Of a DNA stretch of 64,000 nt, positions 26,618 through 33,145 are shown piece after piece. The stretch is from NCBI RefSeq assembly GCF_900109615.1, contig NZ_FOIX01000003.1, positions 62,001 through 126,000 on the forward strand, read 5' to 3'. The notes beneath the pieces are model-generated. The model was not told the origin of the DNA. It was given only the letters and a program-made list of their open reading frames with translations, and searched no databases. Within the stretch, counting starts at the first letter, position 1. Each line of letters begins with the position of its first letter. Source of the DNA: Kaistella antarctica (GTDB taxonomy: Bacteria > Bacteroidota > Bacteroidia > Flavobacteriales > Weeksellaceae). The position numbers and the translations under genes were made by a program.

Positions 26618-27319
26618 TTAATATACATCTATAATTACTACCAAAATTGTAAAGGTTATCAATCCTAATATATAAGCAAATAGCGCTTTAACGTAATTAA
26701 GCAATTTGCCTTTTCCGAAGAATTGACCAATTGCCCATGTAGAATAAATCACACCCATTATCCCACCTATTTGAGAAATTTCAAAATGGGTAATGCCTTC
26801 AGCCAGAGCAAAGAATGAGTAAATTAACATAGAAATACCCAAAACGAAGCACATAACAATTAAGATCTCAAAAAAATTATATTTATATTTTTTGAAAAAC
26901 ATCTTTGTATAAAAGGCGATGAGTATACCTATTATAATGTTTGCATATCCATAGTGACCCTGTACCCACACCAAAATTTTCTTTGATGTTGACAAGTCAG
27001 TACCTGAACCATCAAATTGGATATATTGTTTTTCAATATGAAAAATGTTAATGGTAAAGGAATAAATTAATGAAGTGAGAATAATAAAGATAATTGGTTT
27101 CACAAGTCTACTTCTATTTTCAGACAAGTAGTTTCTTATATTTTGTCCTGGGTTCAAGACCAATTCTTTTATGGTATATAAAATTCCACGTTCAAAATGC
27201 AACACATGTTCAATCTCGTGAATGATGTAATGTCCGTCTATTCTTTTAAGATTTGAGGGATTTCCGCAGTCAGGACAAAATTTTGAATGTAGTTCAGTGT
27301 CACAATTTTTACAGTTCAT
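26618..27319 (-). CDS. DUF3667-like zinc-ribbon membrane protein
   Basis: Protein of 233 residues. The N terminus is a zinc ribbon with two CXXC-type pairs (MNCKNCDTELHSKFCPDCG, Cys3, Cys6, Cys15, Cys18). A linker with the hallmark LVLNPGQNIRNYLSENRSRLVKP leads into about five membrane segments. This layout (ribbon, NPG-x-x-IR-x-YL, membrane part) matches DUF3667, whose role is unknown. A TATATTTG promoter box lies 69 bp upstream of the start. It is the first gene of the accessory block. Confidence 0.8.
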   Translation of the reverse strand: MNCKNCDTELHSKFCPDCGNPSNLKRIDGHYIIHEIEHVLHFERGILYTIKELVLNPGQNIRNYLSENRSRLVKPIIFIILTSLIYSFTINIFHIEKQYIQFDGSGTDLSTSKKILVWVQGHYGYANIIIGILIAFYTKMFFKKYKYNFFEILIVMCFVLGISMLIYSFFALAEGITHFEISQIGGIMGVIYSTWAIGQFFGKGKLLNYVKALFAYILGLITFTILVVIIDVY

Positions 27320-27387
27320 CTATTTTTCTCATTCTTAAAGGTTCTTAATTCTTTTATTTGCAAGTGTGTAAAATTGGCACTAATTCT

Positions 27388-27395
27388 CAAATATA
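27388..27395 (-). promoter_or_regulatory. -7 promoter element for the DUF3667-like gene
   Basis: TATATTTG on the minus strand, 68 bases before the ATG at 27319. Confidence 0.5.
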
Positions 27396-27479
27396 CATAA
27401 CTTCTCCTAATTTTAAATCAATATTACCTTAGATAAAATCAACTTTTACAATATTCTTTATGAATTTAAAATATTCAAA

Positions 27480-27680
27480 TTACGATCGTTGATTGTAAAG
27501 ATTTCCACCTAAGACTTGCGCCGGTAATTCCTTGAACATATCAACTAACTTTTCTTCTATCCCCGATGGAAGCGGCACCCCGCGATGATATATGTCATGA
27601 ATTTTATGCAAGTTTTTCTCAATCGCTGATAGAGCGGACAGCGGGACGGGTTTGGCGAAAAAATATAATTTTGTTGCTCC
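27480..27680 (-). pseudogene. C-terminal relic of an unrecognised protein
   Basis: An open stretch of 66 codons ends at TAA (27482-27480). It reads like real coding sequence, for example KPVPLSALSAIEK, YHRGVPLPSGIEEK and MFKELPAQVLGGNLYNQ, and is clearly richer in G and C than its flanks. It is bounded upstream by an in-frame TAA at 27683 and has no ATG at its front, so it looks like the tail of a gene whose body has been lost. I cannot name the parent family. The remaining bases of the 447-bp gap (27320-27766) hold the DUF3667 promoter and AT-rich sequence only. Confidence 0.45.
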
Positions 27681-27766
27681 TTACTGACAAAGAGGATTTC
27701 ATTGAATATATAGCGTATATTAGAAATTAATTTATATATTGCGACTCATTAAAAAATAGTAATAAT

Positions 27767-28153
27767 ATGGCGAAAGCGAAAGTGCAATATGAGTTTCCAA
27801 TGCACTGTCAGTCAGAGATTTTGTACGAATATATGGCGAGCGCAGAAGGACTTGCTGAGTGGTTTGCAGACGATGTGGTGGAAAAAGGAGATGACTTTTA
27901 TTTTAGTTGGAGCAACGGTCCCGAAGAGAAAGCGACGCTTATTCGTTACAAGCCAGAAAGCTTTGTGCGTTTTCGTTGGGAAGAAGATGAAGGCACGAAA
28001 AACTATTTCGAAATGACGATCGTAATTGATGATATTACCGATGATTTGGCTCTTAATGTTACCGATTTCTGCGATGCTGGCGACGAGGAAGAAAACCGCC
28101 TGTATTGGGAAAACTTAGTAGAAAATTTGAAATTGAAATTAGGCGCATCCTAA
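27767..28153 (+). CDS. START-like domain protein (SRPBCC superfamily)
   Basis: Protein of 128 residues forming one helix-grip domain: EFPMHCQSEILYEYMASAEGLAEWFADDV, GPEEKATLIRYKPESFVRFRWEED and the C-terminal helix LYWENLVENLKLKL. These match the AHSA1/START-like family, small hydrophobic-ligand or chaperone-type domains. Ligand and role are unknown. It ends with a strong terminator and is followed by the class IV aminotransferase homologue, its usual neighbour in Flavobacteriia. Confidence 0.85.
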   Translation: MAKAKVQYEFPMHCQSEILYEYMASAEGLAEWFADDVVEKGDDFYFSWSNGPEEKATLIRYKPESFVRFRWEEDEGTKNYFEMTIVIDDITDDLALNVTDFCDAGDEEENRLYWENLVENLKLKLGAS

Positions 28154-28171
28154 TTTTTTTAATCTAAATAT

Positions 28172-28199
28172 AAAATGAACGATTTATCGTTCATTTTTT
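28172..28199 (+). terminator. Rho-independent terminator of the START-like gene
   Basis: AAAATGAACGAT pairs with ATCGTTCATTTT, followed by T residues. The hairpin lies only 22 bp ahead of the next gene. Confidence 0.85.
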
Positions 28200-28220
28200 G
28201 TTATAAAAATCCATCCTATT

Positions 28221-29030
28221 GTGAAATTATCTTTTGCTTCAGACCAGTTCCAGCCTTATAACCGCGCTTTTCTATATGGTGATTCAGTGCGGGTTTCTTT
28301 TTTTGTACGTAAATCTCATTTGATTATGGCGGAAGAATGCTATTTTTATTTAATGGCTTCGATGCGTAAAATGAGAATGGCGATTCCTTTGTCTTACACC
28401 CTGGAATTTTTCGAGAATTTATTTGCGGAAAAAGTTTTGAACGAAGGAGTAGAAGAGGGTATTATTCATTTTTACGTCTATAGAAATACGGATCAAAGCG
28501 TACTTTCAAAAAGTGGAATTTCCTATTATTTCGAAGTCGAACCAATAAAGAATCTACTAAATATTCAGGGTGATTTTGAAATTGATTTATTGAAGGAAAT
28601 CAGCGTGAACAGCAATGTGTTAAGTGGTATTCATGTTCACTGTCCCGAAAATATCTATGCTGAAATTTATGCGAAAGAAAACGATTTGGATGATGTGATT
28701 TTTCTGAATCCCAATAAAAGAATTGCCAGAAGCATTTACGGTAACCTGTTGTTTTTGGAAAAGAAGGTAATTAAGATCCCCAAGACAAGCGAGGGTGCCT
28801 ATATTTCGCCATTGCTAGAGAACTTTGTGACCTTCGTTCATAAAAATAATTTAGCCCAAATTCAGGAGTCAGAGATGATAGCTTTTGAATCCCAGAAAGC
28901 AGAGGAGATTCTGATGATTTCTGATTTAAAAGGAATATTTTCTGTGACCAAGATTCGAAATAAATCTTTTGGCAAGGAACGGTTCTCAGAAATGGTGGAA
29001 CAGTGGAAAAGGAGTTTCGACCTAAATTGA
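28221..29030 (+). CDS. Class IV aminotransferase homologue without the PLP lysine
   Basis: Protein of 269 residues with the layout of fold-type IV PLP enzymes (branched-chain and D-amino-acid aminotransferases, ADC lyase): FLYGDSVRVSFFVRK near the start, a middle NSNVLSGIHVHCPEN, and DDVIFLNPNKRIARSIYGNLLFLEKK. By my alignment the catalytic Lys is Asn130 and the Glu before the conserved Asn is Arg170. Thus PLP catalysis is unlikely and the protein may be a binding protein or pseudoenzyme. The start is GTG at 28221; no ATG lies near. It follows the START-like gene by 67 bp, including a terminator. Confidence 0.7.
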   Translation: MKLSFASDQFQPYNRAFLYGDSVRVSFFVRKSHLIMAEECYFYLMASMRKMRMAIPLSYTLEFFENLFAEKVLNEGVEEGIIHFYVYRNTDQSVLSKSGISYYFEVEPIKNLLNIQGDFEIDLLKEISVNSNVLSGIHVHCPENIYAEIYAKENDLDDVIFLNPNKRIARSIYGNLLFLEKKVIKIPKTSEGAYISPLLENFVTFVHKNNLAQIQESEMIAFESQKAEEILMISDLKGIFSVTKIRNKSFGKERFSEMVEQWKRSFDLN

Positions 29031-29031
29031 C

Positions 29032-29078
29032 AAACCCAGTCAACAGCCTTTAAATAAAGCCCTTGACCAGGTTTTTTA
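29032..29078 (+). terminator. Imperfect terminator after the class IV homologue
   Basis: AAACCCAGTCAA pairs with TTGACCAGGTTT except for two central positions, enclosing a second small stem CTTT/AAAG, and runs into T residues. Confidence 0.6.
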
Positions 29079-29303
29079 GTTTTTTTACTTACTGTTATAA
29101 CGGTTCAGTTTGGCTTAAATTATACGGTGAAATATTAAAGTTTTGTTAAAGTTTTACAGGTGCATGTGCTCGAGCAAAATGAGCGCTAAATAAAATGTTG
29201 GTATAAGAAAAATGTAATAGAACTTAACAAATTAGTAAGTTTCATAGATAGCTGAAGAGGTTGCATAACCACTACCTATAGCCTAAAATCAACAACCTGA
29301 AAT

Positions 29304-29852
29304 TTAATTCATAGAGACATCTTCCGGTGCATTTGCCCACAAAAGATATTCGCCGCCAAGATTTTGCATAATGTTTTTCCACAGAAATTGGTCATTAGGC
29401 GAAGTGTAATCCAGGTTATAAACATCAACCGGAGTCCACATCTTTCTCAGAATTTCTCCCTCTAATTGCTGAGCCGACCAGCCAGAATAGCCGGAAAAAA
29501 CTTTCATATCATTAACCGACATCTGATGCTCTAAGATAAATGAAACCACGTTTTCAATATCTTCGGTTAAATAAAATTCATCGTCAATTTTTAAATATTC
29601 TTCCGATACTTTTTGGCCTTTGCAGATAAAAAAGGTCTTATCGTTTTCAACTGGACCGCCATCATAAACAGCGACTTGAAAGCCGAAGAGCTCCAGCAAT
29701 TTGGAACTCATGTTATCATTCTTTTTATTCAGAATTAAGCCAAACGCTCCTTCTTCATTATGTTCTACTATTAAAACAACCGAGCGAGAAAATATATCCC
29801 CTGAAATATCGGGAGTGGAAATTAAAATTTTACCTTTGTATGAATAATTCAT
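29304..29852 (-). CDS. YqgE/AlgH family protein
   Basis: Protein of 182 residues of the UPF0301/AlgH family: KGKILISTPDISGDIFSRSVVLIVEHNEEGAFGLILNKK and the later FSGYSGWSAQQLEGEI are the conserved blocks. AlgH was linked to alginate control in Pseudomonas, but the molecular role of the family is unclear. The ATG at 29852 is preferred over the in-frame start at 29924, which would add 24 residues unlike the family and would lie upstream of the promoter box at 29886-29893. It is divergent from pdxH, 52 bp between start codons. Confidence 0.88.
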   Translation of the reverse strand: MNYSYKGKILISTPDISGDIFSRSVVLIVEHNEEGAFGLILNKKNDNMSSKLLELFGFQVAVYDGGPVENDKTFFICKGQKVSEEYLKIDDEFYLTEDIENVVSFILEHQMSVNDMKVFSGYSGWSAQQLEGEILRKMWTPVDVYNLDYTSPNDQFLWKNIMQNLGGEYLLWANAPEDVSMN

Positions 29853-29885
29853 CTGATAGATCAGTTTTATTGAACAACCTTTGAC

Positions 29886-29893
29886 CAAATGTA
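29886..29893 (-). promoter_or_regulatory. -7 promoter element for the YqgE gene
   Basis: TACATTTG on the minus strand, 33 bases before the ATG at 29852. It lies within the short gap shared with divergent pdxH. Confidence 0.55.
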
Positions 29894-29904
29894 ACAAAAA
29901 TTTA

Positions 29905-30549
29905 ATGGAAAACTTGCACGACAAAAGAAAAATCTACGACCGAAGCGAACTTTTGGAGAACCAAATTAAAGAAAACCCGATGGAACAATTTCGAGACTGG
30001 TTTTTAGATGCTGAGCAGAATTCCAAAATATCTGAAGCGAATGCGATGGCAATTTCGACGCTTGAGGAAGATGGGTGTCCAAGATCAAGGATGGTTCTGC
30101 TGAAATCTTTTACTTGGGAAGGTTTTATTTTCTATACCAATTACGACAGCAGAAAAGGAAAAGCGATTGAGAGCAATCACAAAGCCTGTCTACATTTTTT
30201 TTGGCCCGATTTAGAACGTCAAATTATCATTAAAGCAGATTTAGAAAAACAGGCATCTAATCTAAGCGATGGTTATTTTCATTCGCGTCCGAAAGGAAGT
30301 CAGTTAGGAGCTTTGGTTTCGCCCCAAAGCCAAGTAATTCCGAACCGAGAATTTCTTGAAGAAAAATTGACAGATCTTGAAACAGAATTTGAAAACCGAG
30401 AAGTTCCCAGACCCGAAAATTGGGGTGGTTATTTAGCAAAACCTTACGAGATAGAATTTTGGCAAGGTCGTCCGAATCGCCTGCACGATAGAATCATCTA
30501 TGAATTGCAAGCCGATTTTGACTGGAAGATTTCCCGTTTAGCTCCATAA
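29905..30549 (+). CDS. pdxH: Pyridoxamine 5'-phosphate oxidase
   Basis: FMN-dependent enzyme that oxidises pyridoxine- or pyridoxamine-phosphate to pyridoxal phosphate. The 214-residue protein shows PRSRMVLLKSF and FYTNYDSRKGKAIE (FMN site), SRPKGSQLGALVSPQSQ, and the C-terminal signature EFWQGRPNRLHDRIIYE with substrate-binding Arg and His. The ATG at 29905 gives the standard start (MENLHDKRK); the longer frame would need a TTG at 29881. It ends at a terminator shared with the convergent HU gene. Confidence 0.95.
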   Translation: MENLHDKRKIYDRSELLENQIKENPMEQFRDWFLDAEQNSKISEANAMAISTLEEDGCPRSRMVLLKSFTWEGFIFYTNYDSRKGKAIESNHKACLHFFWPDLERQIIIKADLEKQASNLSDGYFHSRPKGSQLGALVSPQSQVIPNREFLEEKLTDLETEFENREVPRPENWGGYLAKPYEIEFWQGRPNRLHDRIIYELQADFDWKISRLAP

Positions 30550-30552
30550 AAA

Positions 30553-30576
30553 AAAGTCCCGAATAATCGGGACTTT
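30553..30576. terminator. Bidirectional terminator between pdxH and HU
   Basis: AAAGTCCCGA pairs perfectly with TCGGGACTTT around the 4-nt loop ATAA, with A and T runs outside. Confidence 0.92.
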
Positions 30577-30597
30577 AATTTTAATATAATCAGTAGA

Positions 30598-30888
30598 TTA
30601 TTTTTTCATACCGCCCATTACAGCGTCAGATAATTCAGATCCTGCTTTGAATTTTGCAACGGTCTTAGCAGCGATGCTAATAGGTTTTTTAGTAGCAGGG
30701 TTGATCCCTTGTCTAGCAGCTCTTTCAGCTACAGAGAAAGTTCCGAAACCTACTAGAGAAACTTTACCATCTTTTTGTGATAATGTTGTAGTAACGTTAG
30801 AAATGAAAGATTCAAGAGCAGCTTTAGCCGCAACTTTAGTAATGCTCGCATCTTTTGCGATAGCGTCGATTAATTCAGACTTGTTCAT
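30598..30888 (-). CDS. hup: HU family DNA-binding protein
   Basis: Nucleoid protein of 96 residues. It has the complete HU layout: MNKSELIDAIAKDASITKVAAKAALESFI dimer helices, VGFGTFSVAERAAR, and the DNA-gripping arm RQGINPATKKPISI with the Pro that intercalates into DNA. It bends and packs DNA. A consensus promoter lies upstream (30925-30955), fitting high expression. Confidence 0.95.
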   Translation of the reverse strand: MNKSELIDAIAKDASITKVAAKAALESFISNVTTTLSQKDGKVSLVGFGTFSVAERAARQGINPATKKPISIAAKTVAKFKAGSELSDAVMGGMKK

Positions 30889-30924
30889 AATATTTATTAA
30901 TTAAGGTTAGTTCGATTATACAAG

Positions 30925-30955
30925 CAAATATAAAACATTTTTCATATTGAGCAAA
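30925..30955 (-). promoter_or_regulatory. Consensus TTTG-N19-TATATTTG promoter of the HU gene
   Basis: On the minus strand TTTG (30955-30952) is followed by a 19-bp spacer and TATATTTG (30932-30925). This is the best full match to the Bacteroidota -33/-7 promoter in the window, with a leader of about 30 nt. Confidence 0.8.
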
Positions 30956-31270
30956 TTTTTTACATATATTTAATCAATATTCAATGAAATTCCTTCTTTT
31001 TCAAGAAAAAAATAATTCTTTAATACTTCTTTAATCAAGGTTTGCAAGTATCACAATCTTACCAAACTCAATATTTATCGTTATTTGACACGAATAAAAT
31101 TTTAGGATTTGTAATTGCGAATTATTGAATTTTATAATAATTTCAAGTTGGTATTTGAATATCGTTAAAAAAAACGGATTTTAAATATCCTTTTTTTGTA
31201 AAATTTGTAATGACATTTGCTACTACATAGGATAAGGTAAAATTAATTTCACACCTTTGATTAAAATAAT
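30956..31270. other. AT-rich intergenic region without a visible gene
   Basis: Between the HU promoter and the panD promoter lie about 315 bases of very AT-rich DNA. I see no open frame, RNA gene or strong hairpin; only A-tracts and T-tracts that could act as an UP-like or curved upstream region for the strong HU promoter. Confidence 0.5.
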
Positions 31271-31278
31271 TAAATTTG
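31271..31278 (+). promoter_or_regulatory. -7 promoter element for panD, leaderless spacing
   Basis: TAAATTTG is followed by only four bases (cgcc) and then the panD ATG, so the mRNA is predicted to have no 5' leader. Confidence 0.6.
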
Positions 31279-31282
31279 CGCC

Positions 31283-31633
31283 ATGTTAATTGAAATATTT
31301 AAATCAAAAATACACCGCGTTCGGGTGACCGAATCCGACCTTAATTATATCGGTAGCATCACTATCGACGAAGATTTGTTGGATGCTTCGGGAATTATTG
31401 TCGGCGAGAGAGTCTATATTGTTAATGTTAACAATGGTGAACGGTTCGATACGTATGCAATTAAAGGTAAACGAAAGTCGGGTGAAATCTGTTTGAATGG
31501 ACCCGCGGCCAGACGCGTACAGAAAAATGACATCATCATTATTATGTCCTATGCTCAAATGACTCCTGAAGAAGCCAAAACTTTTCAGCCGAAAATTATA
31601 TTCCCGAATGAGCAAACCAATCTTCTTACCTAA
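31283..31633 (+). CDS. panD: Aspartate 1-decarboxylase
   Basis: Makes beta-alanine from aspartate for pantothenate and coenzyme A synthesis. The 116-residue proenzyme carries the self-cleavage site Gly24-Ser25 (YIGSITID), which yields the pyruvoyl cofactor, and the conserved [10 protein letters not shown] and [13 protein letters not shown] blocks. The membrane protein gene follows 14 bp downstream, so they form an operon. Confidence 0.95.
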   Translation: MLIEIFKSKIHRVRVTESDLNYIGSITIDEDLLDASGIIVGERVYIVNVNNGERFDTYAIKGKRKSGEICLNGPAARRVQKNDIIIIMSYAQMTPEEAKTFQPKIIFPNEQTNLLT

Positions 31634-31647
31634 TTATCTAAAAATTT

Positions 31648-32700
31648 TTGACTTTGGAACAGATCAAAAAATCAAATCCTTTTAAAACTTTTTTAACCGT
31701 TGCAATTTCATTGGCAATTGCTGCTCTTTTCATGTGGTTTGCCTTAAAGGGAATGGAGTTTGAAAAGATTGCCAGCTATTTTGCAAAAGCCAATTACCTC
31801 TGGGTTTTCATAGCTTCGATATTTGGAATACTGGCTTACTGGTTCCGCGCTATTCGATGGAATCTTTTATTAGAACCGATGGGATATCAGATTTCAAATG
31901 CTAACTCATTCTGGACCATTGCCTTTGGATATTTAATGAATTTAACCATACCTAGAAGTGGCGAATTAGCTCGCTCAACCGCTTTGTTCAGCGTTGAAAA
32001 AGTTCCAGTCGAGAAATCTTTTGGAACCATTATTTTAGAAAGAGTTGTCGATCTGATGTGTATGATGTTATTTTTGGGTTTGACTTTAATTTTTAAATAC
32101 AAAGCGATTCTCGAATTCTACAATTATATCACGGCCCAAAAAGAAAAGACTGTTACAGAATCGTCCAATTCAAACCTATACATTGTTGCCGGCGTAGTTG
32201 TGGTGATTTCCGTGCTGTTTTTCCTTCTTAGAAAAAAATTAGAGCAGTTCGCTATCTATAAGAAGGTGGTTGATTTCGGGAAGGGAATTTTCCATGGTTT
32301 GACTTCCATTTTTAAAATGAAACAGAAGGGAAAATTCATCGCCTATTCTTTAGCGATTTGGATCTGCTATTATCTGGCGGCTTATTTAGTCTGTTTCGCG
32401 CTACCTGAAACTTCGCAGTTCACTTTCGCTGATGGTTTCTTTATCATCGTTGTCGGAACGCTCGGGATGATGGTTCCCGCTTCGGGCGGTATTGGCGCGT
32501 TTCATTTAGCTTTAAAGTTCGGAATCATGGCATTGTTCCTGTCGATGGGTAAAGATCCTGCAGAAGGTGGCGAAGTAGGTCTATCATACGCCTTCATCTC
32601 ACACACCATGCAACTCGTAATCATGTTGGTTTTGGGTGCGATTTCAATTCCGATTTTAGCGAAGGCTCGAAATGCTGCTATGAAAAAATCTAACGTTTAA
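31648..32700 (+). CDS. UPF0104 / lysylphosphatidylglycerol synthase-type membrane protein
   Basis: Integral membrane protein of 350 residues with about seven to eight hydrophobic segments, of the flippase-like UPF0104/AglD-type family (RAIRWNLLLEPMGY, TIPRSGELARSTALF, GTIILERVVDLMCM, VPASGGIGAFHLALKFG). It lacks the soluble synthase domain of MprF, so it is more likely a lipid or lipid-linked sugar translocase than a synthase; this is inferred. No ATG is available before the first membrane segment, so it starts with TTG at 31648 or at 31654. Co-transcribed with panD. Confidence 0.8.
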   Translation: MTLEQIKKSNPFKTFLTVAISLAIAALFMWFALKGMEFEKIASYFAKANYLWVFIASIFGILAYWFRAIRWNLLLEPMGYQISNANSFWTIAFGYLMNLTIPRSGELARSTALFSVEKVPVEKSFGTIILERVVDLMCMMLFLGLTLIFKYKAILEFYNYITAQKEKTVTESSNSNLYIVAGVVVVISVLFFLLRKKLEQFAIYKKVVDFGKGIFHGLTSIFKMKQKGKFIAYSLAIWICYYLAAYLVCFALPETSQFTFADGFFIIVVGTLGMMVPASGGIGAFHLALKFGIMALFLSMGKDPAEGGEVGLSYAFISHTMQLVIMLVLGAISIPILAKARNAAMKKSNV

Positions 32701-32718
32701 ACTATATTATAAATCAAT

Positions 32719-32754
32719 AAAGAAGGGTTTACTGTTAAAGTAAACCCTTCTTTT
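32719..32754 (+). terminator. Rho-independent terminator of the panD operon
   Basis: AAAGAAGGGTTTAC pairs perfectly with GTAAACCCTTCTTT around a 7-nt loop. As A and T runs flank both sides it also suits the converging gene at 32766. Confidence 0.92.
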
Positions 32755-32765
32755 ATTTTTTAAAT

Positions 32766-33144
32766 TTAATCCTTCACAAAATAAGTTTCATCGTCTTCGA
32801 TGATGGGAATGTAAATTCGATGCCACGTCTCGTGACCGTCAATCATTTTCCAAGTATGACCTTCGCCATCGATATCTTCTGCCAACAAAACGATTCCGGG
32901 TTCTATGATAAAGGTTTTTATCATCGCTGGTTGTGAATTCTAACTTGCCACTCAAAGTGACAACGAATTGTTTACGCGGTGCAAGGTGAGTTCCCACTTG
33001 CCAGGAATCGATCTCATTGGCGAACCAAAATTCAGCTGACTGTATTTTTTCGTGCGTACGTACTTTTCCAGTTTCAAAAAAGCTTTCTCCTGCTGAATCT
33101 CGCATTAATCGAATCGCGGGAATGCTGTTCTCTTTTTTGTCCAT
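32766..33144 (-). pseudogene. Frameshifted small cupin-like gene
   Basis: The frame starting at the ATG at 33144 reads well (IPAIRLMRDSAGESFFE, HLAPRKQFVVTLSGKLEF) for about 75 residues, then loses sense. Removing one base in the A5 run on the minus strand (32915-32919) restores a sensible end: TFIIEPGIVLLAEDIDGEG, then HTWKMIDGHETWHRIYIPI, stopping at 32766. The joined product of about 125 residues has the look of a small single-domain cupin. A real inactivating mutation, a sequencing error in a homopolymer, or slippage are all possible. It starts one base after the M3 peptidase stop, on the same strand. Confidence 0.75.
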
Positions 33145-33145
33145 C

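Noticed and set aside
25306-27680. Accessory block considered as a defence island
   Set aside because: None of the three proteins or the relic shows a nuclease, ATPase, helicase, toxin or other domain known in defence systems, so there is no positive support.
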